A DNA stretch of 64,000 bases, taken from NCBI GenBank assembly GCA_900539725.1, contig UQDI01000004.1:18439-82438 (forward strand). The letters are read 5' to 3'. Positions within the stretch are counted from its first letter, which is position 1; the number at the start of each line of letters is the position of its first letter. A program made the translations under genes and the position numbers. The notes beneath the pieces are model-generated. The model saw nothing but the letters and a program-made list of their open reading frames with translations, searched no databases and was not told where the DNA came from. The DNA is from an uncultured Eubacteriales bacterium. GTDB lineage: Bacteria > Bacillota > Clostridia > Tissierellales > Peptoniphilaceae. Below, piece after piece: positions 41,709-49,290 of this stretch.

Positions 41709-42626
41709 GTGTTTGAGAAAATATTTGGGAATGATGAAGTAAAAAAAATACTTTATAACGATATCAATAATAATAAAATTGTATCGTCCTATATTTTTGA
41801 AGGCAAAGACAGTGATTATCTAGAAAGCCTTGCGATGGAATTTGCAGGGCTTCTTCTTAAGTCAAAAATTCCTGAGAAAAAAGCAGACTTTGCTTTGTTT
41901 GGTAAGAGTGATAAGATCAAGAAAGAAGACGCTCAAAGCATAGCAAAGGATGTTTACATAAGGCCCTTCGAGCTAGATCGAAAGGTCTATATGCTTCTGG
42001 GCGCAGAAGACATTCAAGTCGAGAGCCAAAATGTTTTATTAAAAACGCTTGAGGAGGCGCCAAGTTATGTTGTAGTTATCTTAGTTACTAAGAGCCTTAA
42101 CATGATACTTGACACTATCATCTCAAGAAGTAAAGTGATTAGAGTGATGCCTCTTAGTGAAAATGAGCTTATGGCATACATCAATGAAAATTATCCGAAG
42201 CTTGATAATAAAGAGCTATATGCATCCATTGCCATGGGTGATATAAGCGCGCTTAAATCCTTTATTGAAGATGAAAACGAGATGCAGCTTAGAAAGAGGG
42301 GCATAGCGGCAGCCATAAACGTATTAAAGGCAAAGCGTTATGAGAGCATCAAGGACCTTGCGTTTTTAGAAGAAAATAAAGATGATATTGAAAAAATACT
42401 TACATACTTTGAAATTTTTATCAAGGATATAGCTTCGAGCGAAGAAAGGATAATTAATCTTGACTACAAAGACGAGATTAAAAGTCTTAAAGGGCTCGCT
42501 CTATATGACTTGGTTGACAGCATTGACATGATAGAAGAGACTAAAAGATACTTGGGTAACAGCGGCAACTTTAGACTGCATCTCGAGACTTTAGTTTTAA
42601 ATATGATAGAAAAATTTGATAGGTGA
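41709..42626 (+). CDS. holB: DNA polymerase III delta-prime subunit, divergent
   Basis: Clamp-loader subunit of 305 residues. Recognition rests on NVLLKTLEEAPSYV and on TIISRSK (the SRC region, here SRSK), with order and size of the delta-prime AAA+ fold plus a helical C-terminal collar domain. The N-terminal region that normally has a degenerate P-loop reads YIFEGKDSDYLES, without GKT, and no zinc-binding cysteines are seen. Delta-prime does not hydrolyse ATP, so this is compatible with function but well diverged. GTG start with AGGAG seven bases upstream. Its place between darA and yaaT supports the call. Confidence 0.87.
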   Translation: MFEKIFGNDEVKKILYNDINNNKIVSSYIFEGKDSDYLESLAMEFAGLLLKSKIPEKKADFALFGKSDKIKKEDAQSIAKDVYIRPFELDRKVYMLLGAEDIQVESQNVLLKTLEEAPSYVVVILVTKSLNMILDTIISRSKVIRVMPLSENELMAYINENYPKLDNKELYASIAMGDISALKSFIEDENEMQLRKRGIAAAINVLKAKRYESIKDLAFLEENKDDIEKILTYFEIFIKDIASSEERIINLDYKDEIKSLKGLALYDLVDSIDMIEETKRYLGNSGNFRLHLETLVLNMIEKFDR

Positions 42627-42630
42627 TTAA

Positions 42631-43521
42631 ATGAATAAAAAAATAATAGGCGTAAGATTTAAGCCCATAGGAAAGATATTTTACTTCGACCCTATGGAGC
42701 AAGAATTTACTACTGATGACAAGGTCGTGGTTGAGACTGTTAGGGGTCTTGAGCTAGGTGATGTTGTCATCGCAAACAAGGAGATAGACCTTGATGAATT
42801 TGGAATACCTCTTAAGCCAATCATCAGAAAGGCGACTGAGAGGGACATTGCTCAAAAGCTTGACAATGACAAGAGAAAGGCTGAAGCGAGAGAGATATTT
42901 GTTCAAAAGAATGAAGAATATGGTCTTGGAATGAACTTACTTGACGTTGACTTCACTCTTGATTTAAACAAAGTTATCTTTTTCTTTACGGCTGAGGGCC
43001 GTGTTGACTTTAGAGAGCTAGTTAAGGATCTTGCAAGAATATTTAGAATGCGTATCGAGCTTAGACAAGTTGGCGTCAGAGACGAAGCAAAGTGCATACC
43101 GTCAGTTGGTAAGTGCGGCAGAAAGACTTGCTGCTCGTCATTCTTGGGTGATTTCTCACCTATAAGCATAAGTCTTGCAAAGAACCAAGACCTAACGCTT
43201 AATGGAAGCAAGCTATCTGGCCTTTGCGGTAGACTTATGTGCTGCTTAAACTATGAAGCAGATCAATATAACGAGCTAGTTGGCAAGATGCCTAGGATAG
43301 GTGCGATAGTTATTACTGATAAGGGTAAGGGCGTTGTTATTGACAGATACATTCTTAAGCAATCCTTAAAGGTCGAGCTTAAGGAAGGCGACAACTTAGG
43401 TAAGCTAGTGCTTACATTTGCTGATGAAGTTAAAGACACAGGCAAAATCGATAAAAACTACATTCAAGAATCATATACAGACGATGATAATGAAGATATT
43501 AAAAATATAGAAGGTGACTAG
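42631..43521 (+). CDS. ricT: PSP1-domain protein, RicT/YaaT family
   Basis: Protein of 296 residues with the PSP1 domain and the two cysteine groups of RicT: CIPSVGKCGRKTCC and GRLMCCLNYE. In Bacillus subtilis RicT forms a complex with RicA and RicF that binds [4Fe-4S] clusters and promotes RNase Y-dependent maturation of polycistronic mRNA and phosphorelay function. The C-terminal 40 residues are acidic. GGTGAT lies before the ATG. The conserved position after holB confirms identity. Confidence 0.93.
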   Translation: MNKKIIGVRFKPIGKIFYFDPMEQEFTTDDKVVVETVRGLELGDVVIANKEIDLDEFGIPLKPIIRKATERDIAQKLDNDKRKAEAREIFVQKNEEYGLGMNLLDVDFTLDLNKVIFFFTAEGRVDFRELVKDLARIFRMRIELRQVGVRDEAKCIPSVGKCGRKTCCSSFLGDFSPISISLAKNQDLTLNGSKLSGLCGRLMCCLNYEADQYNELVGKMPRIGAIVITDKGKGVVIDRYILKQSLKVELKEGDNLGKLVLTFADEVKDTGKIDKNYIQESYTDDDNEDIKNIEGD

Positions 43522-44160
43522 ATGTTTATACAAGATAAAAAATTACTTATTGAATATGCTAAAAAAATGATTATAGACGAGCTAACAGTCGGTACAGCTG
43601 GCAATCTAAGTATATACGACCCAGATGAAAAGGCGATGGTTATCACACCATCGGGCATTCCATACGATCACATGAACTTTGACGACCTTGTGGTTATGGA
43701 CTTAGATCTAAATATACTTGAGGGCAAGAACAAACCGTCGACAGAATCATTTTTACACGCACTTGTTTATAAGAACAGACCTGATATAAGAAGCATAGTT
43801 CATACACACTCGATATATGCAACTAGCTACAGCACACTTCGTAGGCCGCTTGAAGCACTTCACTACATCATGGCTGACCTTGGCGGTGAGGACATAAAGT
43901 GCGCTGAGTACGCTACATTCGGCACGCAAGATTTAGCTGAGAAGGCTCTTCGTGCACTTGCCGATAGAAAGGGCTGTTTACTAGCTAATCACGGCGTTTT
44001 AGCACTAGGCAAGGACCTTAGAGAAGCCTACTCTAATGCTAGAACCATAGAATACATCGCGAAGATGTATCACATAGTGCGTTTCGAAGATGATGTTCAC
44101 GTATTAAGCAAAAAAGATATAGATGCAGTTATTGAAAGGATGAAGTCCTATGGACAATAA
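43522..44160 (+). CDS. Class II aldolase (fuculose/5-deoxyribulose-1-phosphate aldolase-like)
   Basis: Zinc-dependent aldolase of 212 residues. Visible are GTAGNLSIYD, ITPSGIPYD, the catalytic glutamate in PSTESFLH, the metal histidines in VHTHSIYA and the third histidine in ANHGVLA. It matches L-fuculose-1-phosphate aldolases and the related DrdA/Ald2 enzymes, which cleave 5-deoxyribulose- or methylthioribulose-1-phosphate to dihydroxyacetone phosphate and an aldehyde. The next gene, overlapping by 11 bases, encodes an MtnA-type isomerase that would make exactly this substrate, which favours the second role. The ATG follows the ricT stop directly, with AAGGTGA as binding site. Confidence 0.88.
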   Translation: MFIQDKKLLIEYAKKMIIDELTVGTAGNLSIYDPDEKAMVITPSGIPYDHMNFDDLVVMDLDLNILEGKNKPSTESFLHALVYKNRPDIRSIVHTHSIYATSYSTLRRPLEALHYIMADLGGEDIKCAEYATFGTQDLAEKALRALADRKGCLLANHGVLALGKDLREAYSNARTIEYIAKMYHIVRFEDDVHVLSKKDIDAVIERMKSYGQ

Positions 44161-45208
44161 AGATAGGATGGACAAAGACCTTGGCTTCATGCTAAAGTAT
44201 GAGAACGTTGCTTGGTTTGAAGACGGCAAGGTTAAGATACTTGATAGAAGAGTCTACCCGATTGAAACGCGCTACGAAATTTGTTCTAACTATAAAGAGG
44301 TAAGAGACGCGATTAAGAATATGGTTACTCAAAGCGCTGGGCCATATACAGCCGCTTTTATGGGCATGGTACTCGCTGCATACGAAGCAAAAGATTTTAC
44401 AGAAGGTAAATTCATTAAGCATATGAACGAAGCAAAGCTAGCTCTTGCCAATGCTAGAGAAACAACATCTTTTAGAATGGCGCAAGTAACTCAAAGAGCC
44501 TATGATATTGCCAAGGATGCGATAGAGAAGGAACTAGTTCCATACGAAGAGATATTCAAAGGAGCACTCGAGTCACTAGAGAGAAGGTACTCAGCCATAA
44601 ACGAGGTGGCAAAGAACTTAGCAAAGTTAATGCCTGACGAAGGCGCCATCATGACGCAATGCTTTGGCGAGACCATAGTCGGCTATATGATGCTTAGAGC
44701 GAAAGATCTCGGCAAAAAGATCAAAGTTTATTGTCCAGAGACAAGACCATTCTTACAAGGGGCGAGACTAACAGCCTCAGTACTAAGGAGTCAAGGCGAG
44801 GACGTTACAGTCATCACTGATAATATGGGCGCGTGGACGATGAAGGAGAAAAACATTAGTTTATTCACTTCAGCAGCTGACAGCATCACTAAGGAAGGCT
44901 ACGTTGTTAACAAGGTAGGCACTTTGCAGCTCGCAATTTGCGCCAAATACATGGGTATACCGTACTTTGTAACGGGCATACCTGATTTAGGTAAATCGAT
45001 TGACGATATAAGTATAGAAAAGAGAGACCCTCATGAAGCGACATCCTTTATGGGTAAGAGCCATGTAATGAAGGGCGTTAAGGGATTTTATCCAGCCTTT
45101 GACGTGACACCGCCAGAACTAGTTTCGGCAGTCGTTACTGACAGAGGCGTCTTTGCACCATATGATTTAGCTTCATATGGCAATATGGGAGAAGTGGATT
45201 ATTATTAA
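44150..45208 (+). CDS. MtnA-type aldose-ketose isomerase (methylthioribose/deoxyribose-1-phosphate isomerase)
   Basis: Member of the eIF2B/MtnA isomerase family, 352 residues. It shows IETRYEICSNYKEV, TQSAGPYTAA, ILT-type core replaced by IMTQCFGETIVGY (with the catalytic cysteine), CPETRPFLQGARLTA and VITDNMGAW with the catalytic aspartate. MtnA converts 5-methylthioribose-1-phosphate to the ribulose form; close relatives (DrdI) act on 5-deoxyribose-1-phosphate. Coupled to a class II aldolase, it indicates a disposal route for methylthioadenosine or 5-deoxyadenosine rather than the aerobic methionine salvage pathway. The phosphorylase or kinase that feeds it is not in the window. Confidence 0.88.
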   Translation: MDNKDRMDKDLGFMLKYENVAWFEDGKVKILDRRVYPIETRYEICSNYKEVRDAIKNMVTQSAGPYTAAFMGMVLAAYEAKDFTEGKFIKHMNEAKLALANARETTSFRMAQVTQRAYDIAKDAIEKELVPYEEIFKGALESLERRYSAINEVAKNLAKLMPDEGAIMTQCFGETIVGYMMLRAKDLGKKIKVYCPETRPFLQGARLTASVLRSQGEDVTVITDNMGAWTMKEKNISLFTSAADSITKEGYVVNKVGTLQLAICAKYMGIPYFVTGIPDLGKSIDDISIEKRDPHEATSFMGKSHVMKGVKGFYPAFDVTPPELVSAVVTDRGVFAPYDLASYGNMGEVDYY

Positions 45209-45209
45209 A

Positions 45210-46295
45210 ATGTTTAAGGAAATGAATATTTACAAACAAATACTCATCACTATAGCTGTGGTTTTAATCTTATTTCTTGCAGCGACTTTTGCTTTTCCTG
45301 ATAAAGTAGTCGGCTTTTTGACTAAGCTTCATCTTAAGAGCGAGAAGACCCTTAGTCTTGATAAAGTTTATTCAAGGAATTTGACTTCGGATATGAGAGT
45401 TTGCTTTAGAGATGGTCACATCTATTATCATAAAGATGGTACTCTCGTTATGACTGGGATGAGCGACGAAGAACTGATGAGAAGGGACTTTGAAGCGAAG
45501 ACTGCGAACGTGCTTTTTAAGGACAAGTACATCTACTCGACTGATGCGCCAAATGGCATTGTTAATATTTTGAGCTACGATGACTTAAAGGACGTGAAGG
45601 ATTTTAACTATGACGAAGCAATCTCATTTATAGATGAAAAGGGCGGCAGATACACTGCTTGGCTGAGTGACAACTTCAATGAAACGCTTCGCGCTTACGA
45701 CGACGACTTCACTGAGCGCTTTAGATACAAGGCACTAAACCCGATACTCACATACAATGTCGACAAGGACTTCAAGACTATGCAGATAGCATCCTTCGAC
45801 CCGTATTCAAGTGAGATCAAGGCCTCTTTGTACAAGGAGATCAACAGAAAGGGCGAGAACAAACTTTATTACAAGTTTAACGACGAAGTCATTGCCTTTA
45901 TCGCTGAACTTAAGGACATGAAGCTAGTCGCAACAAACAAGGCGCTATACTATATGCAAGAGGATGCTATTGTATTTAAAAAAGAGTATACTACTCTTAA
46001 GGACATAGCTGTCGATGGATCAAAAGTCTATTTGCTAGCAGACGATAAGCTTATGACGCTTAATAATAAAGCAGAAGTCATTGACGAGCACACATTTAAT
46101 CAAAATGTGAAGAGCATGCTTAAGTATAATAATGATTACATCGTCTACTCAGAAAGAGAAATCTATATACCATATAAGGCTAAGTATTATATGAAGGATA
46201 TGCAAGAGGATATAAGAAATATTTATGTGGGCGGGGGCTTTATCGCTGTAGTCTCTGATGAGAATATATCAATTTACTCAATAAAGATAGCTTAA
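45210..46295 (+). CDS. Membrane-anchored beta-propeller-like protein (DUF5711-like)
   Basis: Product of 361 residues with one N-terminal membrane helix (about 10-28) and an exported domain of alternating beta-strand-like segments (for example LVMTGMSDEEL, AICKY-free repeats of VYLLADDKLMTL and YIVYSEREIYIPY). It resembles the DUF5711 proteins of Clostridia, which are predicted beta-propellers; the resemblance is by layout only. ATG 45210 directly follows the isomerase stop, and no strong binding site is present; ATG 45222 is an alternative. It ends the ispE operon run. Function unknown. Confidence 0.65.
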   Translation: MFKEMNIYKQILITIAVVLILFLAATFAFPDKVVGFLTKLHLKSEKTLSLDKVYSRNLTSDMRVCFRDGHIYYHKDGTLVMTGMSDEELMRRDFEAKTANVLFKDKYIYSTDAPNGIVNILSYDDLKDVKDFNYDEAISFIDEKGGRYTAWLSDNFNETLRAYDDDFTERFRYKALNPILTYNVDKDFKTMQIASFDPYSSEIKASLYKEINRKGENKLYYKFNDEVIAFIAELKDMKLVATNKALYYMQEDAIVFKKEYTTLKDIAVDGSKVYLLADDKLMTLNNKAEVIDEHTFNQNVKSMLKYNNDYIVYSEREIYIPYKAKYYMKDMQEDIRNIYVGGGFIAVVSDENISIYSIKIA

Positions 46296-46329
46296 AGTAT
46301 AAGAATTATTTATAATAGTATAAAATATC

Positions 46330-46358
46330 TTGACAGAAATCTATTTTAAGTATACATT
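46330..46358 (+). promoter_or_regulatory. Probable promoter of yedF
   Basis: A consensus TTGACA at 46330-46335. The -10 is imperfect: TACATT at 46353-46358 (17-base spacing) or TATACA at 46351-46356 (15 bases). Confidence 0.55.
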
Positions 46359-46378
46359 ATAAGTAGGAGGCGGTATTT

Positions 46379-46954
46379 ATGAAGGAAATAGATGCAAGAA
46401 AATTGGCATGTCCAAAGCCAGTTATATTAACAAAGAAAGAATTGGACGCAATGGAAACAGGAGTAGTTTGCACACTTGTAGATAACAAGGTTGCTACTGA
46501 AAACTTATCAAGACTAGCTGAGTCCATGGGACTTAAGGCTACAGTTGAAGAAGTGGGCGAAGACTACAAAGTAACTATCAATAAAGATCACGCAGTTGAA
46601 GTAAAAGCAGATGACGAAACATTTGTTATAGGTGTAGGCACTAACGTTATGGGTCACGGCGACGAAAAGCTTGGAGCAATACTTATCAAGAGCTTCATGT
46701 ACACTGTTTCACAAACAGCTCCACTACCAAAGACTATAGTCTTCTTCAATGGCGGAGTTAAATTAACTTGTGAAGGCAGCGAAGTACTTGAAGACATTAA
46801 GAACATGGCTGACAATGGCGTTAAGATTATTTCATGCGGCACTTGTCTAGACTTCTACGGCTTAAAAGAAAAGCTTCAAGTTGGTGAAATCTCTAATATG
46901 TACACTATCTATGAAACATTAGAAAAGGCAGATAGAAACATAGTTTTATCATAA
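46379..46954 (+). CDS. yedF: Selenium-metabolism protein YedF (TusA-like plus DsrE-like)
   Basis: Protein of 191 residues with an N-terminal TusA-like domain (about 1-70), containing the sulfur/selenium-carrying motif ACPKP with C9, and a C-terminal DsrE-like domain with SCGTCLDFYGLK. This two-domain architecture is the YedF family found in genomes that use selenium. Its role is thought to be handling of reduced Se/S, but the reaction is not defined. AGGAGG precedes the ATG. The stop shares a base with the start of the next gene (TAATG). Confidence 0.92.
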   Translation: MKEIDARKLACPKPVILTKKELDAMETGVVCTLVDNKVATENLSRLAESMGLKATVEEVGEDYKVTINKDHAVEVKADDETFVIGVGTNVMGHGDEKLGAILIKSFMYTVSQTAPLPKTIVFFNGGVKLTCEGSEVLEDIKNMADNGVKIISCGTCLDFYGLKEKLQVGEISNMYTIYETLEKADRNIVLS

Positions 46955-47169
46955 TGAAGAGATACGTTTTAAGCTTCAACTCAACTCACCATGCAATACT
47001 TGCTGAAGGCGTTTTTAAGAGTGAAGCAATCGAGTACAAGATGATACCAACACCAAGACATGTTAGCTTGTCTTGCGGCTTATCAATAGTCTTTAACAAG
47101 GACGACCTTGATAGAGTTAATAAACTTATTGAAGACAAAAGAATCGAAGGCGAGGTCTTTGATTACTAA
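46954..47169 (+). CDS. DUF3343 putative Se/S carrier-like protein
   Basis: Small protein of 71 residues: KRYVLSFNSTHHAILAEG, MIPTPRHVSLSCGLSIVF with a single cysteine, and a helical end. This is the DUF3343 family, commonly next to yedF and thought to be a selenium/sulfur carrier with the cysteine as the loading site. One-base overlaps with both neighbours (TAATG twice) suggest strict co-translation. Confidence 0.88.
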   Translation: MKRYVLSFNSTHHAILAEGVFKSEAIEYKMIPTPRHVSLSCGLSIVFNKDDLDRVNKLIEDKRIEGEVFDY

Positions 47170-47372
47170 TGCTTTTGTATAAGTTAAATGACCTTGTTAA
47201 GATGAAGAAGGCCCACCCATGTGGCTGTGATGAATTTAAAATCATATCAATGGATGGAGCCGTCACTCTTAAGTGCAGTAAGTGTGATAGAGTGATTGGC
47301 TTTAGTAAAGAGGACTTTGAGAAGTACGTGAGAAAAATTTATAGAGACGGAAAATTTATTAGCATAAGATGA
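47169..47372 (+). CDS. DUF951 zinc-ribbon-like small protein
   Basis: Protein of 67 residues with KKAHPCGCDEFKI and LKCSKCDRVIGF, giving four cysteines that likely bind zinc, as in the DUF951 family of Bacillota. Family members are usually encoded near mechanosensitive-channel or ribosomal genes; here it is coupled to the Se/S genes by a one-base overlap. Function unknown. Confidence 0.88.
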   Translation: MLLYKLNDLVKMKKAHPCGCDEFKIISMDGAVTLKCSKCDRVIGFSKEDFEKYVRKIYRDGKFISIR

Positions 47373-47374
47373 TG

Positions 47375-47409
47375 GAGATGCGATTATGATTTCGCATCTC
47401 TATTTTTTT
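47375..47409 (+). terminator. Terminator after the yedF operon
   Basis: A perfect 9-bp stem (47375-47383 with 47392-47400) followed by seven T at 47403-47409. It starts two bases after the DUF951 stop. Confidence 0.92.
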
Positions 47410-47417
47410 GCACACAA

Positions 47418-47449
47418 ATCAAAATGGCGACACTTAAAGTGCCGCCATT
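47418..47449 (-). terminator. Possible minus-strand terminator after the tryptophanase-type gene
   Basis: An imperfect 11-bp stem (47439-47449 with 47422-47432, one mismatch) followed on the minus strand by TTTTGATTTG. The T-run is short. Confidence 0.5.
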
Positions 47450-47461
47450 AGCGTATATAAA

Positions 47462-49108
47462 TTATTTTTCTTCGTGCTTGTATGGTTCCAAAAATGCGTG
47501 GAAGTGTCTCATAGGTAGGTTCTTGCCCCAAAGTATTCTCATATTTGGAATGCTTTCTCTGTCTTCATAAAGTGCTTTTACAGCTGCTATAACATAATCA
47601 AGATGCTCTTGAGTAAGTCTGCTTCTATCTATAGCGAAGCGCACTACATTAGCTAGTTCAGCTTGTTGCTCAGGCGTCTTAAGGTCATACTCCATAGAGA
47701 AGTCGCCAAGTTCGGCAACTCTTATGCCGTAGCGCCTAATAAGTTCAAGTGAAAAGCCTTGGCCAGCGAAAGTATCGTGGCCGCGCTTGCCGTCGAAGAA
47801 CTCATCCATGTTGATGTAAACCGCATGACCGCCAGCAGGTAGGACAACGCCCTTAACTCCTGCCTTGTAGAAGCCTTGTGCAAGGTACTCGACTTGCTTA
47901 ACACGGCTGTCCATGTAATTAAAGTCGCAGCTTTCATATAGACCAACAGCTAGAGCCATGATATCGTGGCCGCTCATGCCGCCGTAGGAGTCGTTGCCGT
48001 AGCAAGAGATTTGCTTAACCTTAAGTCTTACGCCGACATCCATCTTCATGGAGCCGTCTTCATTAAAGTCAGAGAACTTTTGCCAGAATAGACCCTTATC
48101 TCTAAACGCTAGCATGCCACCCATATTAGCGTGACCATCCTTTTTAGCTGACATACAGAAACCGTCGCAGTATGAGAACATCTCAGTCGCTATCTCAGCG
48201 ATGGACTTGTCTTCGTAGCCTTCTTCGTTCATCTTGATAAAGTATGAGTTTTCTGCCCAACGAGCCACGTCAAAAATAAGTGGTATATCGTATTTGTGAG
48301 CGATCTTATTTACTTCTCTGATGTTCGCCATGGAAACGGGTTGGCCGCAGACAGTGTTATTAGTGATGCACATGAAGATCAGTGGAACATTTTCAACACC
48401 AACGCCATTTATAAGCTCTTCTAATTTTTCAAGATCCATATTGCCTTTAAATGGATTCTTGTCATATTTACCGCCCTCAGGTATTTCATATAAAAGTTTT
48501 TTGTTATATAAGTTTCTTGGGATAGAGCCCATTTGCTTGATATTGCCTTCAGTTGTATCGAAGTGACCGTTCGATGGTATAGTGAAGACCTTGCCTGGAT
48601 GACGCTCAGTTAAGATATTTCTAACTATCTCCATAAGAACCGATTCAGCAGCACGTCCTTGTTGAATGATAAAGGAGTTAGGTCTTTCCATTTGCGCTGC
48701 GCCGCCATTGAAGAGGCCGCCTTCGTACTCCGATAGATAAACATCGTCCATCATCTTTTTAACGTCTCTGCAATCAGTTCTAACTAGATCTAAAGTTTTC
48801 TTCCAGTTCTTTTCGCCGCCGCGTTCAAAGATGTCTCTAAAAGTATCAAGAAGAACGTAGTAGCCAGTGTTTCTGCCATAAGCCTCGTCACCTAAGAACA
48901 TCGACGACCACTGAGTGTTAGTCATGGCAGTCGTACCCGAGTCAGATAGCATGTCAATAGTTAAGAGCCCCGATGGAAACGCAAACTCATTGTAGTGAGT
49001 TGCCTTAAGTGCCTTTTCACGCTCTTCTACTGTTACCTTTGGAAGGTCCTTAACCACATATGTAAAGTGTGTTGGCGTAGGAACATTTAATGGATATTTT
49101 TCACTCAT
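47462..49108 (-). CDS. Tryptophanase / tyrosine phenol-lyase family beta-eliminating lyase
   Basis: PLP-dependent beta-eliminating lyase of 548 residues. SGLLTIDMLSDSGTTAMTN, GDEAYGRN, GHFDTTEGNI, FDVARWAENSYF and the PLP-lysine motif MSAKKDGHANMGG are clear family marks. Such enzymes split tryptophan to indole, pyruvate and ammonia, or tyrosine to phenol. At 548 residues it is about 75 longer than E. coli TnaA (471), with extra residues at the N-terminus and around the YGRNTGYY and EEGYEDKS regions, so the amino-acid substrate should be left open. ATG 49108 follows an AGGAGG; an upstream in-frame ATG at 49171 would run through the promoter. The gene diverges from the cysteine desulfidase gene. 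Confidence 0.88.
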   Translation of the reverse strand: MSEKYPLNVPTPTHFTYVVKDLPKVTVEEREKALKATHYNEFAFPSGLLTIDMLSDSGTTAMTNTQWSSMFLGDEAYGRNTGYYVLLDTFRDIFERGGEKNWKKTLDLVRTDCRDVKKMMDDVYLSEYEGGLFNGGAAQMERPNSFIIQQGRAAESVLMEIVRNILTERHPGKVFTIPSNGHFDTTEGNIKQMGSIPRNLYNKKLLYEIPEGGKYDKNPFKGNMDLEKLEELINGVGVENVPLIFMCITNNTVCGQPVSMANIREVNKIAHKYDIPLIFDVARWAENSYFIKMNEEGYEDKSIAEIATEMFSYCDGFCMSAKKDGHANMGGMLAFRDKGLFWQKFSDFNEDGSMKMDVGVRLKVKQISCYGNDSYGGMSGHDIMALAVGLYESCDFNYMDSRVKQVEYLAQGFYKAGVKGVVLPAGGHAVYINMDEFFDGKRGHDTFAGQGFSLELIRRYGIRVAELGDFSMEYDLKTPEQQAELANVVRFAIDRSRLTQEHLDYVIAAVKALYEDRESIPNMRILWGKNLPMRHFHAFLEPYKHEEK

Positions 49109-49153
49109 AATATACCTCCTTTGAATTTTATGTGAGCCTAGTCCACTAATTCT

Positions 49154-49182
49154 AGTATAAGCTTTTAGCATGTGAAAGTCAA
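49154..49182 (-). promoter_or_regulatory. Promoter of the tryptophanase-type gene
   Basis: On the minus strand TTGACT (49182-49177), a 17-base spacer, and TATACT (49159-49154). The transcript leader would be only about 40 bases, so there is no room for a TnaC-type leader peptide. Confidence 0.82.
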
Positions 49183-49228
49183 GAGAAGAAATATTTTATA
49201 AAAAACCATTCTCTCCTTTTTAAAATCA

Positions 49229-49257
49229 TTGAAGTAAAGACTTTTTTGTGTTATAAT
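49229..49257 (+). promoter_or_regulatory. Promoter of the cysteine desulfidase operon
   Basis: TTGAAG at 49229-49234, a 17-base spacer and TATAAT at 49252-49257 with TGT before it. It ends 33 bases before the start codon. Confidence 0.82.
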
Positions 49258-49290
49258 CATCTTGGAGATTATTTTTTTAGGAGTGATACT

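Noticed and set aside
46379..47372. Selenoprotein gene in the window, given the presence of yedF
   Set aside because: I saw no gene interrupted by an in-frame TGA with matching homology on both sides.
49109..49245. TnaC-type leader peptide upstream of the tryptophanase-type gene
   Set aside because: The promoter at 49154-49182 leaves only about 40 bases of leader, and no small frame with a tryptophan codon is present.
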